NCBI GenBank assembly: GCA_003508835.1
Contig: PUFA01000223.1
Location: 1,488,001-1,552,000 of the forward strand
Length of the DNA stretch: 64,000 nt
Direction: 5' to 3'
Source: Eonycteris spelaea
Taxonomy: Eukaryota; Chordata; Mammalia; Chiroptera; Pteropodidae
The position numbers and the translations under genes are program-made. Each line of letters starts with the position of its first letter. Within the stretch, counting starts at the first letter, position 1. Positions 11,655-22,840 of the stretch are shown in pieces. A model generated the notes under the pieces. That model saw nothing but the letters and a program-made list of their open reading frames with translations, was not told the origin of the DNA and made no database searches.

Positions 11655-12336
11655 TGATGCCAGGACCCCCTCCCTCACCGCTTCCAGTCAGCTGCTCCCG
11701 GAGATGCTGGCCAGGGCAACAAGGCAAGAAAAAGAAATGAAAGGCACAAGGACTAAACAGAGAATATACTGCTTTATCACAGAAACAGACTGTGTCCGCA
11801 GGAAACGCAAAACAATCTACCAAAAACCATCAAAATCCCCAGGTAAACGGAACAAGATCACCGAGTACCAGGTCGACAGACAGAAATCTACTGTATTTCT
11901 ACATACCAGCAACAAACGAACAGAAAATAAGCTTTGAAAAAAGCTACCACTTACGGTAGCGCCCAATATCGGCAAACAACCCGGGCTGGATCTACCAAAA
12001 TATGCGTAAGAACTTCACACACCAAACTATGAAACATTATAAGTGAAACTGAAGATCTAAATAAATGGAGGAATACACAATGTACACAGACCTATATGGT
12101 TAAGATATCAATGTTCCCTGAATTAACTGGTAGTCAATGGTAGTCAATGTAATCTCAATCAAAATCCCCAGAATGTCTTTGAAAATTAACAAAATTAATT
12201 TAACAGGAAGTACAAAGGACCCAGCACGGCAATGTAGAGAAAAGCAGACCTGAAACACTCACACTACTAAACATGAAGACTTGTTACACACCCACGAAAT
12301 TAAGACATGATGTAAGAAGAGACGAAGAGTCTAGAG
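11655..12336 (+). mobile_element. Old LINE-1 ORF2 fragment, left of the hAT insertion
   Basis: Sense L1 ORF2. 'gctggccagggcaacaaggc' then 'aagaaaaagaaatgaaaggc' corresponds to the L1 segment following the reverse transcriptase active-site block. 'aatctaccaaaaaccatc', 'agaaatctactgtatttcta' and 'taccagcaacaaacgaaca' follow in the expected order. The reading frame is destroyed. The copy continues after the hAT element. Confidence 0.8.
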
Positions 12337-12567
12337 CAGGGGGACCCAACCCATGGGCCGAGGACCAGTACTGGTTCTGGCATGTTAGGAGCCGGGCCGC
12401 ACAGCAGGAGGTGAGCAGCAGGCAGGTGAGCGAAGCTTCATCTGTGTCTGCAGCCGCTCCCCGCACTGGCATCACCGCCTCAGCCCCGCCTCGGATCCTC
12501 AGGTGTTAGATGTTCATAGGAGCACCGGTCTCTGGAGCCACAAAGGCTGGGGACCGCTGCTCTAGAG
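12329..12567 (+). mobile_element. hAT-superfamily nonautonomous DNA transposon
   Basis: A 223-bp element (12337-12559) with imperfect terminal inverted repeats: 'cagggggacccaacc' at the left, and 'ggctggggaccgctg' at the right, whose complement is 'cagcggtccccagcc'. An 8-bp target-site duplication flanks it (gtctagag at 12329-12336, ctctagag at 12560-12567), a CTAG-centred site typical of hAT elements. The interior 'gagccgggccgcacagcagg' resembles a widespread ancient mammalian hAT (Charlie-like) family. There is no transposase frame. It interrupts the L1. Confidence 0.85.
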
Positions 12568-13480
12568 AGAGCAGCACGAATATAGTAAAACAACTGTAGC
12601 AGAGGCTGCACTCCAAATTAACATGGAAACAGGCCAGGTGCTGGGTCACCTGCTATCCTAATGGAAACAGAAATAAACCATGACCCACCATGATGAAAAT
12701 TAGCATGAGACGGACTGTAACTGTTACGGTTAGAAACGCTCTGCAGGCCGGCGAAGATTCTGAAATAGACTTTCGAAATCTTTTTTCAAGGCACCGACCA
12801 TAAAGGAAAGAACGTGACGTGGCATCACGATCCAGAATTCAGTTCCCCCGAGACCCAGCAGAGGGGCGAGAGCGGGAGGCAGTCTGCCCAGTGACGTCCA
12901 CCAAGGACCGGGACCCAGAACGTGTGAATAATCCTTACGAAGCACCGAGAAAAGGCAGACGACCTGAATACAGAATGGGCAAGGGATGCGACCGGGCGCG
13001 TTCACGAAGAGGACTGCAAATGACCACTCACCACGTGACGAGGCGCTCAGCACCTGTGCTCACAGCGCCTGCAACCAGCAGACGCGACAAATGGCTGGCA
13101 TTTAAAAGCAAAGCAGAACGCACGTGGCAAGGATGTGGAACCCGAAGTCTCACACTCTGCCCCGTGGACGGCACGGCTGTGAAGAACCGCTTGGTGACAC
13201 GTGCCAAAGCCAAACCTGCACAAACCCAAGCCTCGGCAAGGCCACCCTGCGTGCACGCCCCCCAGAGACACCGAAGTCACTCAGGAGAACGACGCGGCAG
13301 CACGCTCCCCAGGAGCCAGGAACTGGAGCCCGCCCAAACGTCCCTCGACAGCGGAATGGACAACCAGCATCACGTCACGGGGAACTCAGTACAGCGACAC
13401 GCGTGAACAAACTCCGCTGCGCACGGCGACACGGACACAAACCACGCGAACCGCACGGCAGGCAGGAGCAGGCACACACG
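12560..13480 (+). mobile_element. Old LINE-1 ORF2 C-terminal part, strongly GC-shifted
   Basis: Continues the L1 in order. 'cgaagaggactgcaaatgac', 'gcaaggatgtggaaccc', 'cgcccaaacgtccctcgac', 'gcggaatggacaacc' and 'gaactcagtacagcgacac' each align by eye to the ORF2 end ('caacccaaatgtccatcaac', 'gatgaatggataaac' and so on), but with A/T replaced by G/C at many sites and numerous new CpGs. A 316-codon open frame over this part results from loss of AT-rich stop codons and has no L1 reading-frame continuity. Confidence 0.7.
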
Positions 13481-14029
13481 CAAAAGTGCGTCCCACGGCC
13501 CCGTGGGAAAACCTCGCCCCGGCCACACTCGTCTGCGGCGCGGGGGGCGGGGAGGAGGAGGAGCAGAGGGGCGGGTGTTTGTTGTGGGTGCCGGTCACAC
13601 TGCTTCCTCACAAACGAGGGCCCCCGAGAAGGTTTCCTGGTGGAAACGCACCGATCTGAACACCTCAGGCCGCGGGGAGAGAGGGAGGGAGCGAGGGGAA
13701 GACGAGGGGAAGCGGGGAGGGAAGTGGGGGAGAAAATCAACGACTCGGGGACCATCGAAGATCCGAAAACGCCTACCCGGCGGGCCCACCCCCCAGCACT
13801 GTCTCCATTAGGCTTTCTGGGCAAGCTGGCCAAGGAGGAGACAGTGCCCAGCTCCTGCCGCCGAATGCTCACAAACAGCAGCACGTGCACGGAACACATC
13901 TGCCAAGTCCGAAGCTCACGGAAGCCGCAGGGCGCCGCGCCACCCACGTCCACGAGACACGGCCGTGGGCTGCGTGGGGCAGGAGGCCCGTGGTGGGGCG
14001 GGCAGAGAGGGAACACGCATGAAGTCACT
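13481..14029. other. Unassigned purine-rich and GC-rich DNA
   Basis: Contains a G/A-rich stretch at about 13540-13740 (gggag/gagg motifs). It could be a decayed L1 3' region, but I cannot show it. No exon recognised. Confidence 0.35.
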
Positions 14030-14340
14030 TTTCATTTAAGTGTGTTTCAATTACTCAACTTAATTTCAATTTAACTAATCAAAATTAATTTAAACTTTAA
14101 TTTTAATCGAAAAAAGTACTCTTAACTCCATGAGTTTCCTGAGTCCTGTGAACACGGTGAGCTTTTTAAATAAGCACCGTTTTGTTCAGAAAGCATCCTT
14201 AATGAAGCACGGGCCGCAAGGTCTACCAGTTACGCTTCGTAAGAGTCACTTTATGACGGATGGTCACACAGTGGAAGACCGGGATGTTTTTCCTCATAAT
14301 TCGTTGGGGCAAATTTATATTTTAGTTTCCTAACAGGCTC
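14030..14340. other. AT-rich block
   Basis: A/T-rich tract with repeated 'aatttaa/aattaat' words at 14030-14115, followed by lower-CpG unique sequence to 14340. Candidate conserved noncoding element or simple-repeat decay. Confidence 0.3.
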
Positions 14341-14514
14341 CGCCCTTGAGAGTAATAAAGTCCGTTCTGGCGTGTCCCAACGGGAAGCCTTTCACCCAAC
14401 CTCAGCAACGCCAAAGCGGTCCCAACGACGCCAGCCAGGCCCCTTCCCCGCTTCCGGAGGGCCCGGAGTCGGAGGCTGGGCTGTGGCGGCTGCAACAGCT
14501 GGGCTACCGGGCCC

Positions 14515-14925
14515 TCCTACGCAGACACACGCAAACATGCACACACCCACATGCATGCACACACGCATGCCGCAGACGCACGCCAAGCACCGACGCATGC
14601 GCACACACTTTCACACACATGCACACAAGCATGCGCACTCAAATACACGCATGCGCACACCTGCACACAAACACAGTGCACACAGGTGCGCATGCACACA
14701 TGCACACACAGGCACGTGCACACACATGCACAGGTGTGTGATCGGCACACGTGCACAGGTGTATACACAGGTGCGCATGCACGCATACACACATGCACGC
14801 ACACGCATGCACAGGTGTGTGGTCGCACACGTGTACAGGTGCACACACATGCACAGGTGTGTGATCGCACACGTGCACAGGTGCACACACGTGCACGTGC
14901 ACGCACACTCACACCGAGGCAGCGG
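14515..14925. repeat. CA/TG-rich compound minisatellite
   Basis: About 400 bases of alternating purine-pyrimidine sequence. The left half is 'acacacgcatgc'-type. The right half is built from partly repeated longer units containing 'gcacaggtgtgtg' then 'tcgcacacgtgcacagg', seen near 14728, 14811 and 14853. It includes several GCATGCGCA and CACGTG words. The sequence is prone to Z-DNA and length change. Open frames in it (about 190-210 codons of Cys/Val or His/Thr) are low-complexity artefacts. Confidence 0.9.
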
Positions 14926-17256
14926 TCTGCCAGCAGCAACCCCACGCCAGCCCTCTCCACAAAGGCCCACAGCCTGCCCGGCCCGGGTCACCCACGGACA
15001 AACAGCCGCCTCCTAGTTTTCGCTCGTGTAGCCTTCCTCGTGAAAGGACTCCTGAGATCAGGGTCGAAATGGAGAACGCGTCCAGGTAAAACAGCACCGT
15101 TACCTTTGGCTGCTGGATGAAATGATTTTAAAGATCCCAGCAGTCAGGGCCCAGACGTGACTTTCAAAGAGGGACACTCCATGGATCAGTGCCGTCACAC
15201 AGCCACGAGCCCACAGCAGATGCCAAAGGCCACGGGTGTCCCACACAGACAGGTGGCTGCAACACCCCCGCGCCCCCTCCGAGGAAAACGGGGCCCAGAT
15301 CAGTGCCCTACCCCGGACACCCCCAAGGCAGGTGACAAGCGGCCTCAGAACCTTTCAACTGTTACCGCCATGAATCAAGCACATGCCACTTCGCCAACAA
15401 GACACCCGCCAGCTCTGACGGTCACGTGAGAATTAAACCAGCGAGACACAGCTGCTCCGCGGACGGAGCCGCGGCTGGGCTCCCGTCCACACAGGCGGAG
15501 GCTTCTTCCCCCGTCTCCCGACCACGCGGAAAGCACGGCTTCAAAGAGTGGGGTGAAGGGCGTCGGGGGCCCTGCGGGGCTGTGAAGTCCATCTGTCCTC
15601 ACACGTCAAGATGCCTGCGCCTCGACACCCCACTCCCTCATGCGTGTGCAGCACTGTTCCCCAGAGGCTGCGTGACGGGTGGCACGGAAGCACAGGCTCC
15701 CACCAAGCCAGACACCGCGGAGGCCACCGCAGGGCGAGGGCACCTCCCGGCTCGCGGCGTGCTGTGCGCCGCCCCCCGTGGCTCCTCGCGGAAACACACG
15801 GAGCCCAGGTTCACGGGGCGGCTGCCTCTCGTTGTTGCCGAGGGAAATGTGTCTAAGTTTCCGTGCTGATTTCCAGCACAGTGGGCAACGACAGATACCA
15901 GCCGCGTAGGCAGCAGCTCACTGGGGCCCCCACTCGTGTCCGGGAGCACAGGGACGGGGGACCGTGGAGCTGGGGATCAATGCCGCAGGTGGACTGATGT
16001 TCTGCCTCGGGGGACACGCTGTGGCAGCTCTGTGTGCCACAGACGGCAGAGATGAGCCAGGAGAGGTGAAGTGACCTACTGTGAGGGAGTCCAGGGACAG
16101 TGCTGGGGCGACAGAAAGAGGTCCACGGTGCAGCCGTGCCCCGTGGTCACGCGCTGTCACACACCACTTTATTTTTCAGTCTTTATGCGGAAAGGTGTCA
16201 CCAAGGCAACAGAACAGCTTCCTGAAAGACTTCGCGACAGGCAGAAGCTAAGCCAGTTTGGAAACTAGAAACCAGCCTTGGGAGGCCTGAGGTGGGCCGG
16301 CCACCGGCCACTTCCTCGGCTCAGAGACCGGGCCGGGAGGCGGCCAGGGTGACGGGGTTAAGGCCGCCGCCGGCGCGCCCGCAGTCCTGTGCTTCGATCC
16401 CCGTGAACGTGCGCCTGGACCCAGAGCCCACAGTGCCGGCGGCCACAGAGGCAGCGGCGGCCGCGGGGGCGGCGAAGGGGGGGTACCCCGCTGCGCACCC
16501 AGCTTCCTGGGGAGCGCGGTAGGACTCAGGGTCCCTTTAAAGTCCTACTTCCTAAACGTCCTCGTTGCTGAGATTACCTAAAAGGAGCACAGTTACTGTG
16601 ATGAACAAGCAACGCTGTTTTAATTTTAAAATTAAACGAAAGTGCTGCAGAGCAGCCGCCAGGCGCGAAGGTGTGCCGGGCGCCCACAAGCCAGCGAGAC
16701 GGGAGCCGCAGCCGCCCTTCCGTCAAACAAGGCGAGGACCCGGAGTGCGGGTGCGGGTGCAGGGGAGGGGACCGGCACAGAGAGGCCTGGGCAGCTGCCA
16801 CGGCATCTGCCAGCGGCCCGACTTCCGCCCGGGGACAGTGGCCCAGGACCGCAGCGCCCTGATGGCCACGCCCTCTTTCCGCAGACAGAGCCCACAGGTG
16901 CGGCAGCAGGGGGCGCCGTGCTCCGCGGCCGGGCGCTCGCTGCGGGGCAGAGGCCCGGCCCTCAGCGCAGAATCCCGACCGACCGGAGGTCCCCCAGGAC
17001 ACGGCCTCAAAAACACAAACGCGAGGCTGACCCGACCAGGGCCCAGCCACACCGCGGAGTTCCGGACACGTCTGAGCCGGCGCTGAGGCCCCGGCCCCAC
17101 GAGCAGCTCAGGCCGGGGGCTGCCCGCCCCTCCAAGGGGCTGGGCATGGCTGCTGTCCTCGGGGGCAGGAGGCAAGCCAACCAGAGGCACGGAGCAGGCC
17201 TGCGAAAGCGACTGGGCTCCAAGACGGAGTGGGCAGAGGACCCGTGCCCACGGTCC

Positions 17257-17292
17257 CGGCAGGGGCGGCAGGGGCGGCAGGGGCGGGGGGAG
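17257..17292. repeat. Short 9-bp tandem repeat
   Basis: Three to four copies of 'ggcaggggc' in tandem, G-rich on the plus strand. Confidence 0.8.
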
Positions 17293-17848
17293 GAAGAGAC
17301 TGGCTCAGAGGGAGCGCGGGAAGTGTGAGGTGCCCGCGGGGCCGCCAAGGGGAACGTGGAAGAGGCAAAGCAGGGCAGTGTGAGCCCGCCCCAGGCAGAG
17401 TGAGCGGAGGGTCTGCGGGGCGTCAAGGACACCAACGTGGCGGTGAGCAGGGCAGAGCGGACACGCGGGAGGCGGCCAGCCAGTGGGAGGCAGGGCCGAG
17501 GACAGGCGGCCACGGCTGTGGGGGAAGGACAAGGAGGCCGGTGACCGGCAGGCAGCGGAACCCCGTCTCTCCCCCGGGCCGACCCCGTCCCTCCGTCCAC
17601 TCTCTTTCCCCAAACAGTCCCTGAACCAGACCAGCCCACTCACCACCACCGGTCCCAACGGCCAGGCAGGGGGTCCTGGTGGCCTGGAGGGGCGGGGAGG
17701 GGAGGCGGAGACCAGAACGGGGCGTCCCGCGAGCAGGGGCCACCGAGCAGACGCCACGGCTCTCCGGGCCTCAGCCGGGCGACACTTCACAGGCTCCTGC
17801 CAAGTCGCACAGCATGCCACGCCCACCTCACGTCCCACAGCCGGGCAG

Positions 17849-17934
17849 GGCTGGGCAGGGCAGGGACACATAACGCCACTCACCGTTCTGATCAGGGCAG
17901 GGCAGGGACACGACACGCTCACTCACCGTTCTGA
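17849..17934. repeat. 43-bp tandem duplication
   Basis: Two adjacent copies of a unit containing 'cagggcagggacac' and 'actcaccgttctga'. The last block starts at 17877 and again at 17920, giving a 43-bp period with a few differences. Confidence 0.8.
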
Positions 17935-20789
17935 CCGCCCCACCCAGCTCCCCATCTCAGATGCAGGCTCCTTAGAGCCCCGCCGAGAAGTCCCAGGAGG
18001 CAGGGTGGGGACTGGGCCACTGGCCCCGAGCACTGCCATCCCTCCTCCACGGCCACCCTGAAGGCCAGAGGGGTCTGGGTGTCCCTGAAGCTGTGGGCCC
18101 CCTGGCTCCACCTCGAGCCAGTTACTACCCGCCTGGACTACAGGCGGACTCAGTCCGTCCAGGCCGGCCCCGTCTCTTGTGGAGGACGTGCTGGAGGAGA
18201 AGGACGCGTGCCTGGCAGTCACCCCACCCTACTGCCGTACCACTGCGTCAGGGTCACCGCCACAGCTGCTGGGCCACCCAGAAGCTTCGTCTCACTGCAC
18301 TGGTCCCGCGCAGCCTCGGTGGACACCTCGACGGCCCCCAGCAGCACTGGCCTGCTCTGAGCAACAGCACTGGACGGCCCTGCCCCTGAGGCAGGCCCCA
18401 TGCGGCACGGACCCTCGGCAGAGCCTTCTAGACAGTGCTCTGGGCTGTGGCTACAGCCATGAGAGGCAGGAGATGCACTGCTGACCAGCCTGGTCCTAGT
18501 ACACACGTCCACTGCTGTCACTAACGCTGCCTTTTGCCGGTCATCCCCAGGACCCGGGACCACCCCACTCCGCACAGCGTGGACCAGGGGGTGGTGACTG
18601 ACCTGAACAGCCAGAGCCCAGAGCCCAGGCAGGGCCCACTCCTGCCTCCCAACCCTTCCGTCTGCCGGGCCCCTGTCCCTTCCTGGCCCTACTCAATGTG
18701 AGGAATAAAGCCTGGGTGACCACACTTGAGCAACGGCCACGCCGAGCAGGCAGGGCGGGGGCGGGGCGCCGGGAGGGGGTGCTGGCCAGAGGCGCACACC
18801 CCGGTGAGGAGACGGACAGCGGGCGCACGGCGAGCCAGGCGGGGTGGGCGCGGGCGGCCTGCGGAGGGCGGGAGGCGGTGCCAGGCCCCTCGCCCGGGGA
18901 GCTCGCGTCAGTGCGGTGTGCCCACGCGTCCACTGGACGTGCACACAACGCTGTTTGTCAACTGCGCCCCAGGAGGCTGGGGAAAACCGGAGCAAAGCTG
19001 CATGCCCTTGCAAACCGTTAAAACGCAAACTCGCGGCTGGGAGGGCCGTCCCTGCGCACCCCACCCCCGGCCAAACCCCCGGGACGACGGCACGGCAGAA
19101 CACGGCCGCACAGTGCTGACGGCGAGGGAAAGCCGGTGCCTCGCCTGTGTACGCGGGGGCCTCTCCTGAAAGGGGACGGCGCCCCACGTCGGCCCCTCCT
19201 GGCCAGAGGCCACGTCCTCACACCCAGGCAGCCGCCACACGGCCACCGACCCGACACGCCCGCCCGCCACACGTCCCGGGCCGCAGCGCGGCTGCCCACA
19301 GCGCCAGCCCCTCCTCCCGAGGCCAGCCGGGCCACGCCACAGCTCGGGGAGGGCACCGGGGTTGCTGGCGGTTCTTCTTCCAAACGTCACCTCCTCTCGC
19401 TTTCTCCACTCTCATCCCTGAAGGCCCAGGAAGCCGTCGCCGGATGGCCCCATCGGCACAGGCTCGACACCGTCTGCTAACTACAGCGGCCTGTCCGTGC
19501 ACTGACGACAGGGTGCTGCCCCACCCTGGGCACAGGCCCAGCTGGTTCTGGGCACACTGGTACTAGGAGGCCCTCGGAGGTCTGGGGGCACCCGGCCCTC
19601 TCAGGGGTCCACACACAGTTCGGGAAGCACAGTCCAGAACCCCACGAACAAAGCACTCCTGTCCTGCTGGCCGCGCCCAGCCCCAGGTCCTCCCAGCCAC
19701 CAACGGGGTCCAGCCCACATCTCCCTGTCATCCTGAGCAAGGGGCGGTGGGCCTAAGGACCCTGCCCTCGGCCCCACTAAGACCCCCGCTGTGTCCTACC
19801 TCATGTTCCCACAAACGAGCCGGCTGTGGTCTGGCCAGGGTGCAGCCGGCGCGGCGTGCAGGCCCCGTGCCCGTCGTCCCTCTGTCCTCGCCACTACCTT
19901 CTCACGAGGGGCAGTGCTAGCGGCACGGGCCGGCCGGAGCCGGAGCCTGGCACGGACGGCCGAGACGTGCCAAGGCCGTCTGACCCTCAGATGCTGACCT
20001 GCCTGGGGCAGGGGTCGCGGACTGGTCCTGGGGCCGAGATCATTTTCCACCCATGTCATGAAGCTGCTATATCTGGGACGCTGTCTCCAGACACCAGACT
20101 GAGACCCCCACCTGCTCAAGAACCTCTAACTGTTCCTGGAAATTGCAGTGCCCAGTTTGATTCTATGGAAATCAAAGTGCCCAGTTTCCAAACTTTCCTT
20201 ATTTTTCAAAAAGACTGGGGAGGAAGCAAAGTGTCAGATGGCAGTGGTGGCTTCCGGGGACACTGGTCCAAAGAGCAGCGCCTCTAAGACGCCCGAGAGC
20301 CCTCTGCCCAGCCAGCAGCAGCAGGGACCTGCGGGGACACGCAGCGCCACATGCTTCCAGAAGGAGACAGGCAGACAGACACAAAACACTGGGGGGGAAT
20401 CGTAAGCGGGCAGGACGCGAGCAGCGGCCAGGAGTCAGGGCAGACTCTGCCCAGCTGACGACCGGGCAAAGTGCGGGAGGGAGCGAGCCCAGGGCACCTG
20501 GAAGATGGGGGGCCAGGCACATGCCTGGTGTGCACTGGTCCCTGGGGCCCCCACACTGTCCCCAGGCCCCCCCCTTTCACTCATGAGCTCACTTGCATGC
20601 AGCTCACTCTCTCCCTTGCCCAGCTGGATTCAGACAGCACGGCCTCGGGCCACACTGCCCACGAGAAACAAACAGACCCTTCTGCACATTTCCGACTGCC
20701 CAGTGACCCCAAAAGCGGCTCTTTTCCCTCCTTCTGCAGGAAGATGACCCCATGGCAGCCTAACCTCTCACTGCACACGCTGCAGGGCC

Positions 20790-21028
20790 CGTAGCACCTG
20801 TTAGCATGTGTGTGACATATACAGCCTGACAGACTGTGTTGGGTTACATGTTTGTTACATGTGACATTAACATACAATATTTACACGTACATGCGTACTT
20901 CACAGTATGCACACGTGCACAGTTATTGTCTGTATAAACTTTTCCTTTGGAGTTAGTCAACATTTGTGTTTGGCATAGGATCTCAATAACCTTGTGCTTC
21001 ATGAGACCCATCCATTTTTTTAAAAAAT
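20790..21028. other. Unassigned AT-richer DNA
   Basis: TG/CA-rich and moderately AT-rich sequence ('ttacatgtttgttacatgtg') preceding the L1 3' end. Not assigned. Confidence 0.35.
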
Positions 21029-21029
21029 C

Positions 21030-21205
21030 TCATAGAATTAGTGCTTAATGGGTACAGAGTTTCAGTTTTACAAGATGAAAAAGTTCTGGGGATTGGCTGC
21101 ACAACACCGTGAATACACGTAATGCTACCGGAAACACCTAAAAATGCTTAAGATGGTAAATATTATGTTACATGTTTCTCACCACAGTTGAAAATAAAAA
21201 ATGCT
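21030..21205 (+). mobile_element. L1M 3' end
   Basis: 'gggtacagagtttcagtttt', 'gatgaaaaagttctgggg' and 'cacaacaccgtgaatacac', then 'gatggtaaatattatgttac' and 'aaaataaaaaatg', match the well-known 3' UTR of old mammalian L1. Only the last 175 bases are recognisable. Confidence 0.75.
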
Positions 21206-22217
21206 TTTTTTTAAAGCGAGACATACAAAGCCAGTGAATTGCCAAGTTGTTTATTCCATGGACGACTCCCTGACATCGCAGAAGGGCGCTGGGTGTCGTT
21301 CTCCACCGAGCCTTGCAATCGAGTTTCAGAAAACAAGGAAACGCATCGGCTTAAATCTCCCAGCGCTGGGCGGCCACTTAAACTAAAGGCAGTCACGGTC
21401 GGGCGGCCTCTCCAGGCTGCGACAGGGCAAACAAACGTCCGTGGACCGATAACCTGAGGAAATGACTGGAAGTGGCTCAGACAACACCCCTCCCCCATCT
21501 CACACATCAGGGCCCGACGGATATTCCCTATTCCCGGCCACTGAACTGTCACCTGAACACGTGACCAACTGCGACGTTACCACGAAGGGACCTGGGGGTG
21601 GGGGGCTGGGACGTGAGCGCAAGCCGCGGCCTGCTCCGTCGTGAGGAGGAAAACATGCGGCTACCTGGGCTGTAGGGGGAGACAAAGGGGGCCTGTGCTG
21701 CGCTTCAGAACATTCCAAACTGCCAGCCCCAACCCGGGCCCCTCCCCCTCGTGTCGCGGTCACGACGCGCACACGCTCTTCGCTGTCTCCACACTGCACG
21801 CAAAACACGCGGGAGCTAGGAAGACCGAGTTCTGCGGACCAAATCCCGTCATTCAAGTTCGGAAGAGAAAGGGAAAGGAGAGGACAAAGGCACGTTTCAC
21901 TCAGGGCAGGAGGAGCAAAGCAAAGTCAGCGTCACTGCCCACCGCGCCGAGGAGCATGGCGTCCGCCACTCATCTGGAGTGGGTTCGAAACCACTGTTTA
22001 AGTGCCATCAGTGCACAGTGACGCCAAACCACCTCCACCCAAACACAGCGTCACTCACTTCACGCTGCAAGAAACGCTCGGATTCCGCACTTAACCACGG
22101 GCGGCTTTCTCAACCTGGACAGGAGCGACATCAAGTCCTCGACATCAAGGCCTCAGGACTGAAATCCCCTGCGGCAGCTGGAAAGGGTATGTCACTAAGG
22201 CACCCCGCCCAATGCCA

Positions 22218-22220
<3 letters not shown>
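21206..22220. other. Unassigned noncoding DNA
   Basis: Mixed GC content, no recognised gene or repeat before the AC microsatellite. Confidence 0.4.

Positions 22221-22268
<48 letters not shown>
22221..22268. repeat. (AC)24 microsatellite
   Basis: Uninterrupted AC dinucleotide for about 48 bases. Likely polymorphic in length. Confidence 0.98.
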
Positions 22269-22270
<2 letters not shown>

Positions 22271-22499
22271 CATCACCTAAGACCGGCTCACTGGGCATCG
22301 CAGGACGCTCCCTGTGTTGCCTGGGCCCCCAGAGCAGCTACAGCGATGCTGATCACATGCAGCCTCAAAGGGCAATACGCTGATTTCACCTGAGGTCCCC
22401 CTGGACCTCCTCGCGCCAGTCAACTGAGGCACAGCATCACCCCAACACGATCCGGTTCCCTGAGCCAGGCGGGGCACACGCCCCCGGAAGGGATTAAAA

Positions 22500-22840
22500 T
22501 TAGGCACCGTAATTACTAAACCGTCACTGTAAAAGCCGGGAATACCATTTTTTAAAAAAATGAATAGGAGAATTAATGGATTTCTCTATTGGCTTGCATT
22601 CGTGATACTCAGCCTGTCTTTTATTATCAAGGCAATCATAAATAAAAAACTTCTGCCATATATGCAAATTAAATCGTTAGTATTTTTCCTAATTATGGTA
22701 ACTGTTTATTTGTATTGTTGATCTAGTCTCCCAATTTAGTTCTTTTAATATTAATGATATTGGAAATACTTTAATAAAAACACTCTCAGGCAATGCAAGA
22801 GAAATAATTTCCATTATGTACCGTTCTGATCCTAAAAGTG
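22500..22840. promoter_or_regulatory. AT-rich candidate conserved element
   Basis: A sharply bounded AT-rich, CpG-poor block within GC-rich DNA, with no recognisable transposon text. It has an octamer-like ATGCAAAT (within 'atatgcaaattaaat' near 22660) and several TAAT/ATTA cores. This composition is typical of developmental enhancers. Conservation itself cannot be seen from one sequence. Confidence 0.4.

Larger units (their letters stand above)
14930..20785. other. Long unassigned GC-rich stretch
   Basis: Nearly 6 kb, dominated by GC-rich, CpG-containing sequence (notably 16300-16500 and 18730-19340) with short tandem repeats listed separately. I recognise no exon, RNA gene or dated transposon. 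Overlapping open frames on both strands have no recognisable domains. Confidence 0.4.

Noticed and set aside
13124..14074. 316-codon plus-strand open frame
   Set aside because: It overlies a GC-shifted, decayed L1 and then unrelated DNA. No domain, no L1 frame continuity; stops were lost through GC gain.
14372..15120. His/Thr-rich or Cys/Val-rich frames of about 150-214 codons
   Set aside because: They are translations of the CA/TG minisatellite.
19998..20050. Possible hAT fragment ('ggggcaggggtcgcggac')
   Set aside because: Only a few bases resemble a hAT end and no second terminus is visible.
22221..22268. Possible CRISPR-like or regulatory repeat
   Set aside because: A plain AC microsatellite without spacers. 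Nothing in the window has the repeat-spacer layout of a CRISPR array.
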